A DNA stretch of 37,258 nt from Nocardiaceae bacterium. GTDB lineage: Bacteria; Actinomycetota; Actinomycetes; Mycobacteriales; Mycobacteriaceae. Positions 1 through 8,942 of this stretch are shown here, in pieces. The notes beneath the pieces are model-generated. The model worked only from the letters and a program-made list of their open reading frames with translations. It did not search any database and was not told the DNA's origin. A program made the translations under genes and the position numbers. The stretch covers positions 1 through 37,258 of the forward strand of contig JAJFUQ010000182.1 of assembly GCA_021372355.1 (NCBI GenBank), written 5' to 3'. The first letter of the stretch is position 1; every line of letters starts with the position of its first letter.

Positions 1-737
1 GTCGGCTGCTCGATACCCGCTTTCGGGCAGTCGACATCCTCACACCGACACACCAACACGGTTTCGCCGTGCAGCAGCGCCATCAGCCCGTCCGCTCGCC
101 GGGCGTTGCGGGAGCGTGGGTCCTTCACACACACGGTTTCGGCGATCTCGTTAATCAAGCGGTCCGCCTCATGGCCCTCCAAATCGGTGATGCATGCCGA
201 CAACCAGGACAGACCGTTGCCTTCCTGCCGCACGTACACGGTGCGGGACACGCGCTGGTTCACCTCCCGCGCGGCGGCCGCTTCCTCCGGGTTCACCTGG
301 AACCACAACGCCCACAACCGGCGGCGCAACGGACCCGGCGTCAAGCGCTGTGCCAACGGCACCAAGTGTGGTTCCACCCCATCGATCGTCTCCGCGCACG
401 CGTCCCGAAACACCGACACGAGCGTCGACACCGACGCGTAGTCGATGACCCCAGCCTCGAACGCGGCATGCACGAGCGGCAATCGGTGCCACAACTGCGA
501 CCCCGTTTCGACCAACAGATCGGCCTGACGCTTGGAAATCCCGAGCGCGACCGCGACCTCGGTGATCGCGGAGAACTGCACATCCACCGGGTCGAGAGCA
601 GTAGCGATCTGCCAGTCCCAGAACTCGTGCGCCGCCAGCGCCTTCCGGCACGCAGCAGCGTTCTCCGCCTGCGCGAGCTGGACCAGATCGTCGAGCGTCA
701 TACAGCCGGTGTCGGAGGCAATGTCGGTATCGAACAC
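1..737 (-). CDS. DUF222 / 13E12-repeat family protein, 3' part cut by window edge
   Basis: About 245 residues of the N-terminal part of a DUF222 protein (the mycobacterial 13E12 REP family, usually followed by an HNH nuclease domain) are read on the minus strand. The frame runs through the left edge without a stop, so the HNH part would lie outside. Visible signatures are the segment MTLDDLVQLAQAENAAAC, then VALGISKRQADLLVETG, and near the edge VLVCRCEDVDC, a Cys cluster typical of the family. The start is taken as GTG at 737, because a TAGTTT -10-like box lies 7 nt upstream and no Shine-Dalgarno is seen; this suggests a leaderless message. An internal ATG at 701 is the alternative. Such proteins occur in many copies in actinobacterial genomes and their role (nuclease, possibly mobile) is unproven. 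The family call is firm; the start is moderate. Confidence 0.8.
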   Translation of the reverse strand, partial: MFDTDIASDTGCMTLDDLVQLAQAENAAACRKALAAHEFWDWQIATALDPVDVQFSAITEVAVALGISKRQADLLVETGSQLWHRLPLVHAAFEAGVIDYASVSTLVSVFRDACAETIDGVEPHLVPLAQRLTPGPLRRRLWALWFQVNPEEAAAAREVNQRVSRTVYVRQEGNGLSWLSACITDLEGHEADRLINEIAETVCVKDPRSRNARRADGLMALLHGETVLVCRCEDVDCPKAGIEQP

Positions 738-744
738 ATGTACG

Positions 745-750
745 AAACTA
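745..750 (-). promoter_or_regulatory. -10-like box of a leaderless start (DUF222 gene)
   Basis: TAGTTT on the minus strand, followed by 7 nt and then the GTG at 737. It matches the TANNNT-N6/7-start pattern seen before several other genes here. No convincing -35 is visible. Confidence 0.4.
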
Positions 751-940
751 CACCTGGGGTCTGACAAGTAATGCTCTGACCAGCAGGAATGTGCGATTTC
801 TGCGGTTCGCTATGCATCGATTCCCCCGACTGGTGGACCCCCATCTCCCCCGCTCAACCACCCCGTCGGGCGATAACACTCGACCTCCGCGCACGGGACT
901 CTCAATGCATCGAATTCAGCGCAGAACCAAGGAGCACGAC

Positions 941-1408
941 ATGCGCTACACCCGCCCCACCCGAATCACGCTCGCAAGCCTCGCAACCTTCGGCGCCGCC
1001 ACCGCGACAATCGCCGCAGCCGGCACGGCGACCGCCCTGGTCCCGGACTACCCCGCGACGATCGAAATGACGATCACCAACAACACTGCGTACACGATGT
1101 TCCTCGACCGCGATTACAACGCCTTCGGCGACTGGATCGTGGCGCCACCGAAGCAGCTCGCGCCAGGCGCCAGCGAGACCGTCAGCGCATCGACGTGGAA
1201 CCGCGGCGGCTTCGACTTCGAGGTCACCTACGGCATGTCGGAGGACACATCCGCCACGTTCGCCGCCAACAACTACGGCGGCCGCACAGACACCGAGGGA
1301 ACTCGCGTCGACGGCGCAAATCCCTTGCACTGGAACATTTTCTCGTCAGTGGATCAGGGCTCGCCCAACATGATCGCGAGCTACACGATCCTGCCGCCGC
1401 TGCGCTGA
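941..1408 (+). CDS. Small secreted beta-rich protein, function unknown
   Basis: 155 residues with a Sec-type signal peptide (RYTRPTR basic head, Ala-rich core, cleavage probably after the Ala-Thr-Ala region near residue 30). The start at 941 has AAGGAG at 929-934 with 6-nt spacing, which beats an upstream in-frame start at 791. The mature part alternates short beta-like stretches with Gly/Asn turns (TIEMTITNNTAYTMFLD; GGFDFEVTYG) and has no cysteines after the signal. By eye it recalls small beta-sandwich proteins such as aegerolysin or crystal-protein folds, but I see no diagnostic motif. It is monocistronic, between the divergent DUF222 gene and the inverted repeat ahead of the fad operon. 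The gene is solid; the function is unknown. Confidence 0.75.
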   Translation: MRYTRPTRITLASLATFGAATATIAAAGTATALVPDYPATIEMTITNNTAYTMFLDRDYNAFGDWIVAPPKQLAPGASETVSASTWNRGGFDFEVTYGMSEDTSATFAANNYGGRTDTEGTRVDGANPLHWNIFSSVDQGSPNMIASYTILPPLR

Positions 1409-1428
1409 TCACAAATTCCTCCAGCAAG

Positions 1429-1482
1429 GTTATTGACCGTGTGCCAAATACGTGCAAGCATATTTGGCACACGGTCAATAAC
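1429..1482. repeat. Perfect 22-bp inverted repeat with 10-nt loop
   Basis: Arms at 1429-1450 and 1461-1482 are exact reverse complements; the left arm begins GTTATTGACCGTGTG and the loop is CGTGCAAGCA. It lies 20 nt after the stop of the secreted protein and 29 nt before the GTG of the acyl-CoA dehydrogenase. No T-run follows, so it is either a large operator over the fad promoter or a terminator without a U tail. The right arm contains TTGGCA, which could serve as a -35. Confidence 0.9.
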
Positions 1483-1491
1483 GACGATGTT
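1464..1491 (+). promoter_or_regulatory. Candidate promoter of the fad operon inside the inverted repeat
   Basis: TTGGCA (1464-1469), a 16-nt spacer, then GATGTT (1486-1491), ending about 10 nt before the GGAGG ribosome site at 1501-1505. The -35 lies in the right arm of the 22-bp inverted repeat, so a protein bound to the dyad would block it. Pattern match only. Confidence 0.3.
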
Positions 1492-1511
1492 TACCTGGCT
1501 GGAGGCCTGTC

Positions 1512-2654
1512 GTGTCGGATTCCGATCTCACTGCTGAACTGACAGAACTGCGTGCGCTTGCGCGCGAATTCTTCTCGAAGGAAGTCGCGCCGCGTTGGGA
1601 AGAGTTCGCTGAAAACGGCGCTCCGGACCGCAAGCTGTGGAACCGCGCCGGCGAACTCGGACTGCTGAACATTTCGATCCCGGAACAGTACGGCGGCGGT
1701 GGCGGCACGTTCGCGCACGAGGCTGCACTCATGGATGAGCAGGCCAAGGCCGGTGACACTTCCATGAACATCAGCGTCCACAGCGGCATCGTTGCTCACT
1801 ACATCCACGCGTACGCGAGCGAAGAGCAGAAGCAGCGGTGGCTACCGAAGCTCGCATCCGGCGAGTTCGTCGGAGCCATCGCGATGACTGAGCCCGGCAC
1901 CGGCTCGGACCTGCAGAACATCAAGACCAAGGCGATCAAGGAAGGTGACGAGTACGTCATCTCTGGCGCCAAGACCTTCATCACCAATGGCGCGTTGTGC
2001 GACCTGCTCATCATCGCCGCCAAGACGGACCCGAACCTCGGTGCGGCAGGTGTCAGCCTGATCGTCGCCGAGGTGTCCAACGAGACCCCCGGCTTCGAGC
2101 GGGGCCGCAAGCTCAAGAAGATCGGTCTGAAGGGGCAGGACACCTCCGAACTGTTCTTCGATGGCTTGCGCGTTCCGACCGCTAACCTTCTCGGCCCCGA
2201 AGAGGGCAAGGGCTTCATCCAGCTCATGCAGCAACTGCCGCAAGAGCGTCTCATCGTCGGAATTCTCGCGGCCGCCGCGTGCGAGATGGCTGTCGAACAG
2301 ACCATCGAGTACACCAAGAACCGGCAGATGTTCGGCAAGACGCTGTTCTCGATGCAGAACACGAAGTTCGAGCTTGCCGAGGTCGCGACCATCGCGCACG
2401 TCGTCCGCACGTTCGTCGACGACTCCGTAGCCAAGCACCTGCGCGGCGAACTCGACGTCAAGACCGCTGCGATGGTCAAGTACTGGACGTCCGACCAGCA
2501 GATGATTGTCGTCGACCGCTGCCTTCAGCTGCACGGCGGATACGGCTACATGGAGGAATACCCCATCGCGCGTATGTTCGTCGACGGTCGAATCGGGCGC
2601 ATCCTCGCTGGTTCCAACGAGGTCATGAAGGACCTCATCTCCCGCTTCCTCTGA
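1512..2654 (+). CDS. Acyl-CoA dehydrogenase
   Basis: A 380-residue FAD enzyme that introduces the trans-2 double bond in acyl-CoA, the first step of beta-oxidation. Seen: the signature MTEPGTGSDL (about 126-133), the RQMFGK motif near 271 and QLHGGYGYMEEYPIAR near the C-terminus. At the place where short- and medium-chain enzymes carry the catalytic Glu (YEGT) this protein has LAGSNE. Instead Glu258 in AACEMAVEQT follows LPQERL, the position of the base in long-chain and isovaleryl-CoA dehydrogenases. The GTG start at 1512 has GGAGG at 1501-1505 with 6-nt spacing. It is the first gene of an operon with fadA and fadB, which do the remaining steps. Length is normal. Chain-length preference cannot be told. 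Confidence 0.93.
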   Translation: MSDSDLTAELTELRALAREFFSKEVAPRWEEFAENGAPDRKLWNRAGELGLLNISIPEQYGGGGGTFAHEAALMDEQAKAGDTSMNISVHSGIVAHYIHAYASEEQKQRWLPKLASGEFVGAIAMTEPGTGSDLQNIKTKAIKEGDEYVISGAKTFITNGALCDLLIIAAKTDPNLGAAGVSLIVAEVSNETPGFERGRKLKKIGLKGQDTSELFFDGLRVPTANLLGPEEGKGFIQLMQQLPQERLIVGILAAAACEMAVEQTIEYTKNRQMFGKTLFSMQNTKFELAEVATIAHVVRTFVDDSVAKHLRGELDVKTAAMVKYWTSDQQMIVVDRCLQLHGGYGYMEEYPIARMFVDGRIGRILAGSNEVMKDLISRFL

Positions 2655-2702
2655 TTCGCGACGCGGATCAGAGGAGTTCCAACCTCTCCTACAAGGAATC
2701 AG

Positions 2703-3914
2703 ATGACTGAAGCATTCATCTACGAGGCCATCCGGACCCCACGAGGGAAAGGCAAGGCCAACGGGGCGCTACACGGGATCAAGCCCGTGGCGCTTGTCAC
2801 CGGATTGCTCGACGAGCTGTTCTCCCGGCACAGCGGGCTCGATCCGGCGACGATCGACGACATCGTTCTCGGTGTCGTCACCCCAGTCGGCGACCAGGGC
2901 GCAGATATCGCCAAGACCGCTGCCCTGGTCGCCGGACTGCCCGACACCGTTGCCGGCGTTCAGCTCAACCGCTTCTGCGGTTCGGGCCTCGAGGCCGTCA
3001 ACACCGCAGCTCAGAAGGTGCGTTCGGGCTGGGACCAGCTCGTGATCGCCGGCGGCGTCGAGTCGATGTCCCGCGTCCCGATGGGCTCAGACGGCGGCGC
3101 CTGGGCGATGGACCCGCAGACCAACTACGACACCTACTTCATCCCGCAGGGCATCGGCGCAGACCTCATCGCAACGATCGAGGGATTCAGTCGCGAGGAC
3201 GTCGACGCGTTCGCCGTCGCCTCGCAGGAGAAGGCCGCAGCCGCGTGGAGTGGTGGCTACTTCGCCAAGTCGGTCGTCCCGGTCAAGGACCTGAATGGTC
3301 AGATCGTGCTCGACCACGACGAGCACATGCGCCCGGGAACGACCCTCGCAGACCTCGCCGGCCTCAAGCCGTCGTTCGCCATGATGGGCGAGATGGGCGG
3401 CTTCAACGCCGTGGCACTTCAGAAGTACCACTGGGTCGAGAAGATCAACCACGTTCACCACGGCGGTAACAGCTCCGGCATCGTCGACGGTTCGGCAATC
3501 GTGCTCGTCGGAAGCGAAGCGGCCGGCAGACAAGCTGGTCTGACCCCGCGCGCCCGGGTTGTCGCAAGCGCCGTCAGCGGTGCCGACTCGACCATCATGC
3601 TCACCGGACCGGTCCCCGCGACCGAGAAGGTGCTGCGGATCGCCGGCCTCACGGTCGACGACATCGACCTCTTCGAGCTCAACGAGGCCTTTGCCTCGGT
3701 GGTCATGAACTTCCAGAAGAAGCTGCACATCCCCGAGGAGAAGCTCAACGTCAACGGCGGTGCGATCGCCATGGGCCACCCACTCGGTGCCACCGGCGCC
3801 ATGATCACCGGAACCATGGTCGACGAACTCGAGCGCCGTAACGGCCGCTACGCACTCATCACCCTCTGCATCGGTGGCGGCATGGGCATCGCCACGATCA
3901 TCGAACGGATCTGA
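2703..3914 (+). CDS. fadA: Acetyl-CoA acyltransferase (thiolase), beta subunit of trifunctional enzyme
   Basis: 403-residue thiolase that cleaves 3-ketoacyl-CoA with CoA to acetyl-CoA and a shortened acyl-CoA. The nucleophilic Cys92 sits in [12 protein letters not shown], His359 in [15 protein letters not shown] and the second catalytic Cys389 in TLCIGGGMG. The length equals that of M. tuberculosis FadA (Rv0859), as I recall it, which forms an alpha2-beta2 complex with FadB; here too the FadB gene follows after only 2 nt. AAGGA at 2693-2697 precedes the ATG with 5-nt spacing. The 48-nt gap to the dehydrogenase shows no strong terminator, so the three genes are probably co-transcribed. Confidence 0.95.
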   Translation: MTEAFIYEAIRTPRGKGKANGALHGIKPVALVTGLLDELFSRHSGLDPATIDDIVLGVVTPVGDQGADIAKTAALVAGLPDTVAGVQLNRFCGSGLEAVNTAAQKVRSGWDQLVIAGGVESMSRVPMGSDGGAWAMDPQTNYDTYFIPQGIGADLIATIEGFSREDVDAFAVASQEKAAAAWSGGYFAKSVVPVKDLNGQIVLDHDEHMRPGTTLADLAGLKPSFAMMGEMGGFNAVALQKYHWVEKINHVHHGGNSSGIVDGSAIVLVGSEAAGRQAGLTPRARVVASAVSGADSTIMLTGPVPATEKVLRIAGLTVDDIDLFELNEAFASVVMNFQKKLHIPEEKLNVNGGAIAMGHPLGATGAMITGTMVDELERRNGRYALITLCIGGGMGIATIIERI

Positions 3915-3916
3915 AC

Positions 3917-6079
3917 ATGACCAACATGATCAAGTGGGAAATCGGAGAAGACCGCGTCCTCGTTCTGACGATGGACGACCCCAACCATTCGGCCAACACG
4001 ATGAACGAACTCTTCGGCCCCTCGCTGGGTGCGACCGTCGAGCGGCTCGAGGCTGAGAAGGACTCCTTCGACGGCGTCATCATCACTTCGGCGAAGGACA
4101 CCTTCTTCGCCGGCGCCGACCTCAACATCCTGATGAACGCGGGACCGGGCGACGAGAAGCAGATCGGCGACGCGCTCGACTTCCTCAAGGACTGCTTCCG
4201 CCGCATCGAAACACTCGGCAAGCCGGTCGTCGCCGCGATCAACGGCACCGCGCTCGGCGGTGGCTTCGAGGTCGCGCTCGCCGCACACCACCGCGTCCTG
4301 CTCGACAAGAAGGGCACCGTCGTCGGCCTGCCCGAGGTCTCGCTCGGACTCCTCCCCGGAGCCGGTGGTGCCACCCGCATCACCCGCATGATCGGCATCG
4401 TGCCCGGCTTCATGAACGTCATCGGCCAGGGCACCAAGCACAAGCCCGCCACCGCCAAGTCCATCGGCATCGTGGACGAGGTCGTCTCTACCCCCGAGGA
4501 AATGTTCGCCGCCGCGCGGGCTTTCATCGCCGCAAACCCAGATGCAACCCAGCCCTGGGATCGCAAGGGATTCCGGATTCCGGGAGGTACCCCCTCGGTT
4601 CCGTCCTTTGCCGCGAACTTGCCGGCGATCCCGGCAAACGTTCGCAAACAACTCAAGGGCGCACCCATGCCGGCGCCGCTCAACGCCCTCGCCGCGATGG
4701 TCGAAGGCAGCCAGGTCGACTTCGCGACCGCCTCGAAGATCGAGACTCGGTACTGCGTCGACCTCGCGCTCGGCAAGGTCTCGGGCAACATGATCAAGGC
4801 GTTCTTCTTCGACCTGAACGCGATCAGCAAGGGTTCGGCCCGACCTGAGGGCATCCCGTACCGCAAGCCCAAGAAGGTACTCGTCATGGGCGCCGGAATG
4901 ATGGGTGCGGGCATCACCTACGTGCAGGCCATGGCCGGCATGGAGGTCGTCCTCAAGGACGTGACCCTCGAAGCCGCCGAACGCGGCAAGGGCTACTCGC
5001 AGAAGCTGCTCGACAAGGCCGTCGCCAAGGGCCAGATCACCGAGGCAAAGCGCGACGAGGTTCTCGCCCGCATCTTCCCGACTGCTGAGGCCGTCGATGC
5101 CAAGGGCTGCGACTTCGTGGTCGAGGCGGTCTTCGAGAGCCCCGAGCTCAAGAAGCAGGTCTTCGCCGAAATCCAGGACTACGTCGACGACGATGCGCTC
5201 CTCGGCTCGAACACCTCGACACTGCCGATCACCGATCTCGCGACCGGCGTGAAGCGCGAAGAAGACTTCATCGGTCTGCACTTCTTCTCCCCCGTCGACA
5301 AGATGCCGCTCGTGGAGATCGTCGTCGGTGAGAAGACCAGCGACGAGGCGATTGCCCGTGCGATCGACTACACGCTCGCCATCAAGAAGACCCCGATCGT
5401 CGTCAACGACAGCCGCGGATTCTTCACTAGCCGCGTCATCGGACAGTTCATGGACGAGGCACTCTCGCTCGTCGCCGAGGGCGTCCACCCGGCGTCGGTC
5501 GAGCAGGCAGCCACGCAGGCCGGCTACCCGGTCGGCGCGCTCGCTCTCGCCGACGAGATCAACATGAAGCTGCAGCAGAAGATCCGGAATTCGCTGCGCG
5601 AGAACCTGGTGGCCGAAGGCAAGCGCTGGGTCGAATCGAACGCATATCCGCTGGTCGACGCCATGGTGGACGTGCACAAGCGCCCGGGCCGGCTCGAGGG
5701 TCGCGGCTTCTACGAGTACAGCGAGGACGGCAAGAAGCTGGGCATCTGGCCTGGCCTCATCTCCCTGTACACCAAGGACGACCACGGCATTCCGTTCATC
5801 GACATGCAGGAACGCATGCTGTTCGCCGAGGCGATCGACACCGTTCGCTGCTTCGACGAAGGCGTTCTCCGCTCGGTCGCCGAGGCCAACATCGGCTCGA
5901 TCTTCGGCATCGGATTCCCGGCCTGGACCGGTGGTGTCATCCAGTACATCAACCAGTACGAGGGTGGCCTGGCCGGATTCGTGGCTCGCGCCGACGAATT
6001 GCGGGCGAAGTACGGCGATCGCTTCGAGGTCTCGGATTCGCTTCGCGCGAAGGCTCAGGCAGGCGAGACCCTGAACTGA
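3917..6079 (+). CDS. fadB: Enoyl-CoA hydratase / 3-hydroxyacyl-CoA dehydrogenase, alpha subunit of trifunctional enzyme
   Basis: 720 residues, the length I recall for M. tuberculosis FadB (Rv0860). The N-terminal crotonase domain (about 1-190) has the oxyanion segments FFAGADLNIL and INGTALGGGFEVA, and the two acid residues Glu118 and Glu140 (GLPEVSLGLLPGAGG). The NAD-binding domain starts at about 320 with GAGMMG (325-330), and His455 in GLHFFSPV is the dehydrogenase catalytic His. SRGFFTSR and the C-terminal helical domain follow. It hydrates enoyl-CoA and oxidises the 3-hydroxy product, passing it to FadA. The ATG at 3917 lies 2 nt after the fadA stop; another in-frame ATG at 3926 is less likely. 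Third gene of the fad operon. Confidence 0.95.
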   Translation: MTNMIKWEIGEDRVLVLTMDDPNHSANTMNELFGPSLGATVERLEAEKDSFDGVIITSAKDTFFAGADLNILMNAGPGDEKQIGDALDFLKDCFRRIETLGKPVVAAINGTALGGGFEVALAAHHRVLLDKKGTVVGLPEVSLGLLPGAGGATRITRMIGIVPGFMNVIGQGTKHKPATAKSIGIVDEVVSTPEEMFAAARAFIAANPDATQPWDRKGFRIPGGTPSVPSFAANLPAIPANVRKQLKGAPMPAPLNALAAMVEGSQVDFATASKIETRYCVDLALGKVSGNMIKAFFFDLNAISKGSARPEGIPYRKPKKVLVMGAGMMGAGITYVQAMAGMEVVLKDVTLEAAERGKGYSQKLLDKAVAKGQITEAKRDEVLARIFPTAEAVDAKGCDFVVEAVFESPELKKQVFAEIQDYVDDDALLGSNTSTLPITDLATGVKREEDFIGLHFFSPVDKMPLVEIVVGEKTSDEAIARAIDYTLAIKKTPIVVNDSRGFFTSRVIGQFMDEALSLVAEGVHPASVEQAATQAGYPVGALALADEINMKLQQKIRNSLRENLVAEGKRWVESNAYPLVDAMVDVHKRPGRLEGRGFYEYSEDGKKLGIWPGLISLYTKDDHGIPFIDMQERMLFAEAIDTVRCFDEGVLRSVAEANIGSIFGIGFPAWTGGVIQYINQYEGGLAGFVARADELRAKYGDRFEVSDSLRAKAQAGETLN

Positions 6080-6104
6080 CGAATTACCGACTGCGAGCCT
6101 TGCG

Positions 6105-6770
6105 ATGACTGTTCACTCCCCTCTCCCTGGAGCAGAGCAGGAACCGCGATGGCACCGCATGGGGCCGGATGCGCGGCGGACTGACATCATGTCCGCCGCC
6201 ATCCGGCTTTTCGGTGAACGACCATATGGTGACGTCTCGATCGCCGAGGTCGCGCAGGAAGCGGGGGTGGCTCGCGCGCTCGTCAATCACTACTGCGGCA
6301 CCAAACGCGAGCTGTATCTCAGCGTCGTCAGACAGGTCGTCACGCCGCCCAATCCGGAGGAATTCACGCTCCTACCCGGCGGCACCCTCGCCGACCGAGT
6401 AGATCTCCTCGTCGATTGGCTGCTCACGACAATCGCGAGCTATGGCCGCACGTGGGTGACGGTCGTCGGTGCCGAGGGCATTGCCGCCGACGCCGAGCTC
6501 GCGCAGATCCTCGATGACGCCGACCGCACCGCGGCAGACCTGGTGCTCGACGCCGTCGAATTCAATGGCGGTGCCGAGTCACGCCGTTCTGCACACATTG
6601 CTGTTCTCTGCTTTGGTGCGCTTGCCAAGGCGACCGCGCGAGAATGGATCATCAAGCAGACGCTCACCCGCGAGCACGCTCATCGCCTGCTGACGACCAC
6701 TCTGGTCGCCATCCTCGACGACACCCCCGATCTCGCCTACTTTCCGGAGGCCCAGTCCAATGGCCACTGA
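6105..6770 (+). CDS. TetR-family regulator (copy 1)
   Basis: 221 residues. The N-terminal TetR helix-turn-helix spans roughly 25-75: RRTDIMSAAIRLFGER, then SIAEVAQEAGVARALVNHYC and GTKRELYL. The C-terminal ligand domain is unassigned. It is closely similar along its whole length to the TetR at 10545-11156, and the recognition-helix stretch GVARALVNHYCGTKRELYL is identical in both. The start at 6105 is supported by the matching N-terminus of the second copy (AEQEPRWHRMGPDARR versus VEQEPRWRRLGPDTRR); no good ribosome site is seen. It begins 25 nt after fadB and overlaps the next gene by 11 nt, so it may regulate the fad operon, the redox module or both. As I recall, M. tuberculosis Rv0196-Rv0197 has the same TetR-oxidoreductase pairing. 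Confidence 0.88.
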   Translation: MTVHSPLPGAEQEPRWHRMGPDARRTDIMSAAIRLFGERPYGDVSIAEVAQEAGVARALVNHYCGTKRELYLSVVRQVVTPPNPEEFTLLPGGTLADRVDLLVDWLLTTIASYGRTWVTVVGAEGIAADAELAQILDDADRTAADLVLDAVEFNGGAESRRSAHIAVLCFGALAKATAREWIIKQTLTREHAHRLLTTTLVAILDDTPDLAYFPEAQSNGH

Positions 6771-8940
6771 ACACGTCACCTTCTGCCGGATCTGCGAGCC
6801 GTTCTGTGGGCTCATCGCAACCGTCGAGAACGGCAAGCTGCAGGGACTACGTGCCGACCCCGACCATCCGCTGTCGCAAGGCTTCGCGTGCCCGAAGGGC
6901 ATCGCCTATGCCGGCGTGCAGAACGATCCGGACCGCGTCCTCCACCCGATGCGCCGACGTGCCGACGGTGAGTTCGAGCAGGTGAGCTGGGACGTCGCGA
7001 TGACGGACATCATCCGTCGAACGAAGGCGATCCGAAAGGAACACGGCAACGAATCCATCGCCATGTACTTCGGGAACCCATCGGCGCTCAACTATTCGCA
7101 CGCAATCTGGGTCATCGGACTCGCGGATGCGCTCGGAATTCGCCACGTCTACAGCGCGGGCTCGCAGGACACGAACAGCCGCTTCGTCGCCAGTCACCTC
7201 CTCTACGGCATGCTGACGGTCGTCCCGACGCCAGACGTCGAGAGCACCGAGTTGCTGGTCGTGTTGGGCGCCAACCCGCATATCTCGCACGGCAGCCTGT
7301 TCAGCGCTCCCCGCCTGAAGGAACGCATGCACGCGATCGTCGAGCGCGGCGGCCGAGTGCTCGTGATCGATCCTCGTCACACCGAAACGGCCCAGGACTT
7401 CGAGTGGCTGCCCGTGGTGCCGGATTCGGATGCCTGGCTGCTGCTGTCGATCCTCAACGTTCTGTTCAGTGAAGGCCGCGCCGACCTCGAGCGCCTGGCC
7501 GCCACGTCGACGGGTTGGGAGAAGCTGCGCACTCTCGTCGCCGATTTCCGACCCGAGCAGACCACGTCCCACACGGGTGTACCACCGGAAACCGTGCGGA
7601 CTCTCGCGCGCGAGCTCGCGTCGAAGAAGGCGGCCGTCTACGGACGTCTGGGTACGTGCCAGGGGCAGCACGCCACGCTCGTCAACTTCCTGATGGACGC
7701 GGTCAACCTCGTCGCGGGCAATCTCGACACTCGTGGTGGGGCGGTCTTCGGCGAATCGAACATCGCGCCGCTCGAGGATCTCCTGGCCCGGACCGGAACC
7801 GCCACCGTCGACAGCTGGCGCAGCCGAGTCGGCGGACTGCCGGAGGTATTGAAGACCGAGCCCGCTGCCTTGATGACCGCCGAGATGACCGAGCCCGGTC
7901 CCGGCCAGATCAAGGCGATGTTCGTTTCGGCCGGAAATCCGGTGCTCTCGACGCCGGGCGGTCCGGCCCTCGAGAAGGCACTCGACAGCCTCGACCTCAT
8001 GGTGGCGGTGGACCTCTATGTCAACGAGACGAACCGCCACGCCGACTATGTCTTGCCGAGCACTGCGATGTACGAGCGTGAGGACTTCGCGATCGCGAGC
8101 CAGACCTACTACATCAAGCCATTCCTGCAGGCCACCGCTGCGGTCGTGCCACCCGCCGGTGAAGCGCGCCCCGAATGGCAGATCTACGACGAGATCGCGC
8201 GCGGGCTGGGTACGCGCCCGGTACCGCTGAAAGCCGGCCGAATCGGCGCCCGTCTTGCCGAGTTCGCCCGGGTGCCGTTGACACCGGTCCGCCTCCTCGA
8301 CAGCCTCATTCGCCTCGGACCCAAGGGTGATCTTTTCGGTCTGCGCCGAGGCGGCCTCACGCTGGAACGCCTCATCACGCGCTACCCCCACGGGGTCGTT
8401 CTGGCCGACCGCCAACCGGTCGGTCGCCTTCGGAAGGTCGTCCGGCACCGCGATCGGAAGGTCCACCTCGATCATCCCGAGATCCGTGCCGACATCGCGC
8501 GCTTGACGGCCCGCCAGGACGATCCCGACTACCCGCTGCATCTCATCGGACTTCGCGAGCTGCGGTCGGAGAACTCGTGGATGCACAACGTGCCCTCGAT
8601 GCGCGCCGCCCGCGCACCACAGGCCGCACGCATGCACCCGGACAACGCCGCCGAGTTGGGTCTGGTCCACAACGGGATGGTGCGCCTCGTGTCGAAGAGC
8701 GGTGCGATCGAACTCCCCGTGATGGTCACCGAGGACATCAAGCCCGGTGTCGTCGCGGTGCCGCACGGCTGGGGCCACAAGGGCACCGGCACGTGGCGGC
8801 GCTCGAATGTCGAGGGTGGCGTGAACGTCAACGAGCTGATGTCGACCGACCCTCGCGATCTCGAACAGCTCGCCGGAATGTCGCATCTCAACGGCGTTCG
8901 AATCAGAGCTGAGCGCGTCACGGCAACGGAAGGCGTCTGA
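6760..8940 (+). CDS. Molybdopterin oxidoreductase with N-terminal 4Fe-4S cluster
   Basis: 726-residue member of the DMSO-reductase/formate-dehydrogenase superfamily. Cys9, Cys12, Cys16 and Cys44 form the CxxCxxxC...C site of the N-terminal 4Fe-4S cluster. The bis-MGD binding body follows (LLVVLGANPHISH; DAVNLVAGNLDTRGG; AGNPVLSTPGGPALEKAL), and the C-terminal barrel has VPHGWGHKG. No Cys or Sec stands where formate dehydrogenases hold the metal: by-eye alignment of the AGSQDTNSRFVAS segment puts Val143 there, so it is unlikely to be a classical formate dehydrogenase. Substrate unknown. The ferredoxin and its reductase directly downstream are the likely electron partners. No twin-Arg signal is seen, so it is probably cytoplasmic. 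It resembles Rv0197 as I recall it. Confidence 0.9.
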   Translation: MATEHVTFCRICEPFCGLIATVENGKLQGLRADPDHPLSQGFACPKGIAYAGVQNDPDRVLHPMRRRADGEFEQVSWDVAMTDIIRRTKAIRKEHGNESIAMYFGNPSALNYSHAIWVIGLADALGIRHVYSAGSQDTNSRFVASHLLYGMLTVVPTPDVESTELLVVLGANPHISHGSLFSAPRLKERMHAIVERGGRVLVIDPRHTETAQDFEWLPVVPDSDAWLLLSILNVLFSEGRADLERLAATSTGWEKLRTLVADFRPEQTTSHTGVPPETVRTLARELASKKAAVYGRLGTCQGQHATLVNFLMDAVNLVAGNLDTRGGAVFGESNIAPLEDLLARTGTATVDSWRSRVGGLPEVLKTEPAALMTAEMTEPGPGQIKAMFVSAGNPVLSTPGGPALEKALDSLDLMVAVDLYVNETNRHADYVLPSTAMYEREDFAIASQTYYIKPFLQATAAVVPPAGEARPEWQIYDEIARGLGTRPVPLKAGRIGARLAEFARVPLTPVRLLDSLIRLGPKGDLFGLRRGGLTLERLITRYPHGVVLADRQPVGRLRKVVRHRDRKVHLDHPEIRADIARLTARQDDPDYPLHLIGLRELRSENSWMHNVPSMRAARAPQAARMHPDNAAELGLVHNGMVRLVSKSGAIELPVMVTEDIKPGVVAVPHGWGHKGTGTWRRSNVEGGVNVNELMSTDPRDLEQLAGMSHLNGVRIRAERVTATEGV

Positions 8941-8942
8941 CC

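Noticed and set aside
169..651. Long open frames opposite or beside the DUF222 gene
   Set aside because: Shadow frames; their amino-acid content is Arg/Gly-biased nonsense, while the minus-strand frame to 737 gives a clean DUF222 protein.
812..913. Direct repeat ATGCATCGA at 812-820 and 905-913
   Set aside because: Only 9 bp, no other att-like or mobile-element sign nearby; probably chance.
3848..5785. 645-codon open frame antisense to fadB
   Set aside because: Typical GC-rich antisense shadow; the sense frame has all catalytic residues of FadB.
6847..8886. 679-codon open frame antisense to the molybdo-enzyme gene
   Set aside because: Shadow frame with no domain features; the sense strand encodes a complete oxidoreductase.
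6760..8940. Annotation of the molybdo-enzyme as formate dehydrogenase
   Set aside because: No Cys or Sec at the metal-ligand position and no accompanying FDH subunits; only the superfamily can be supported.
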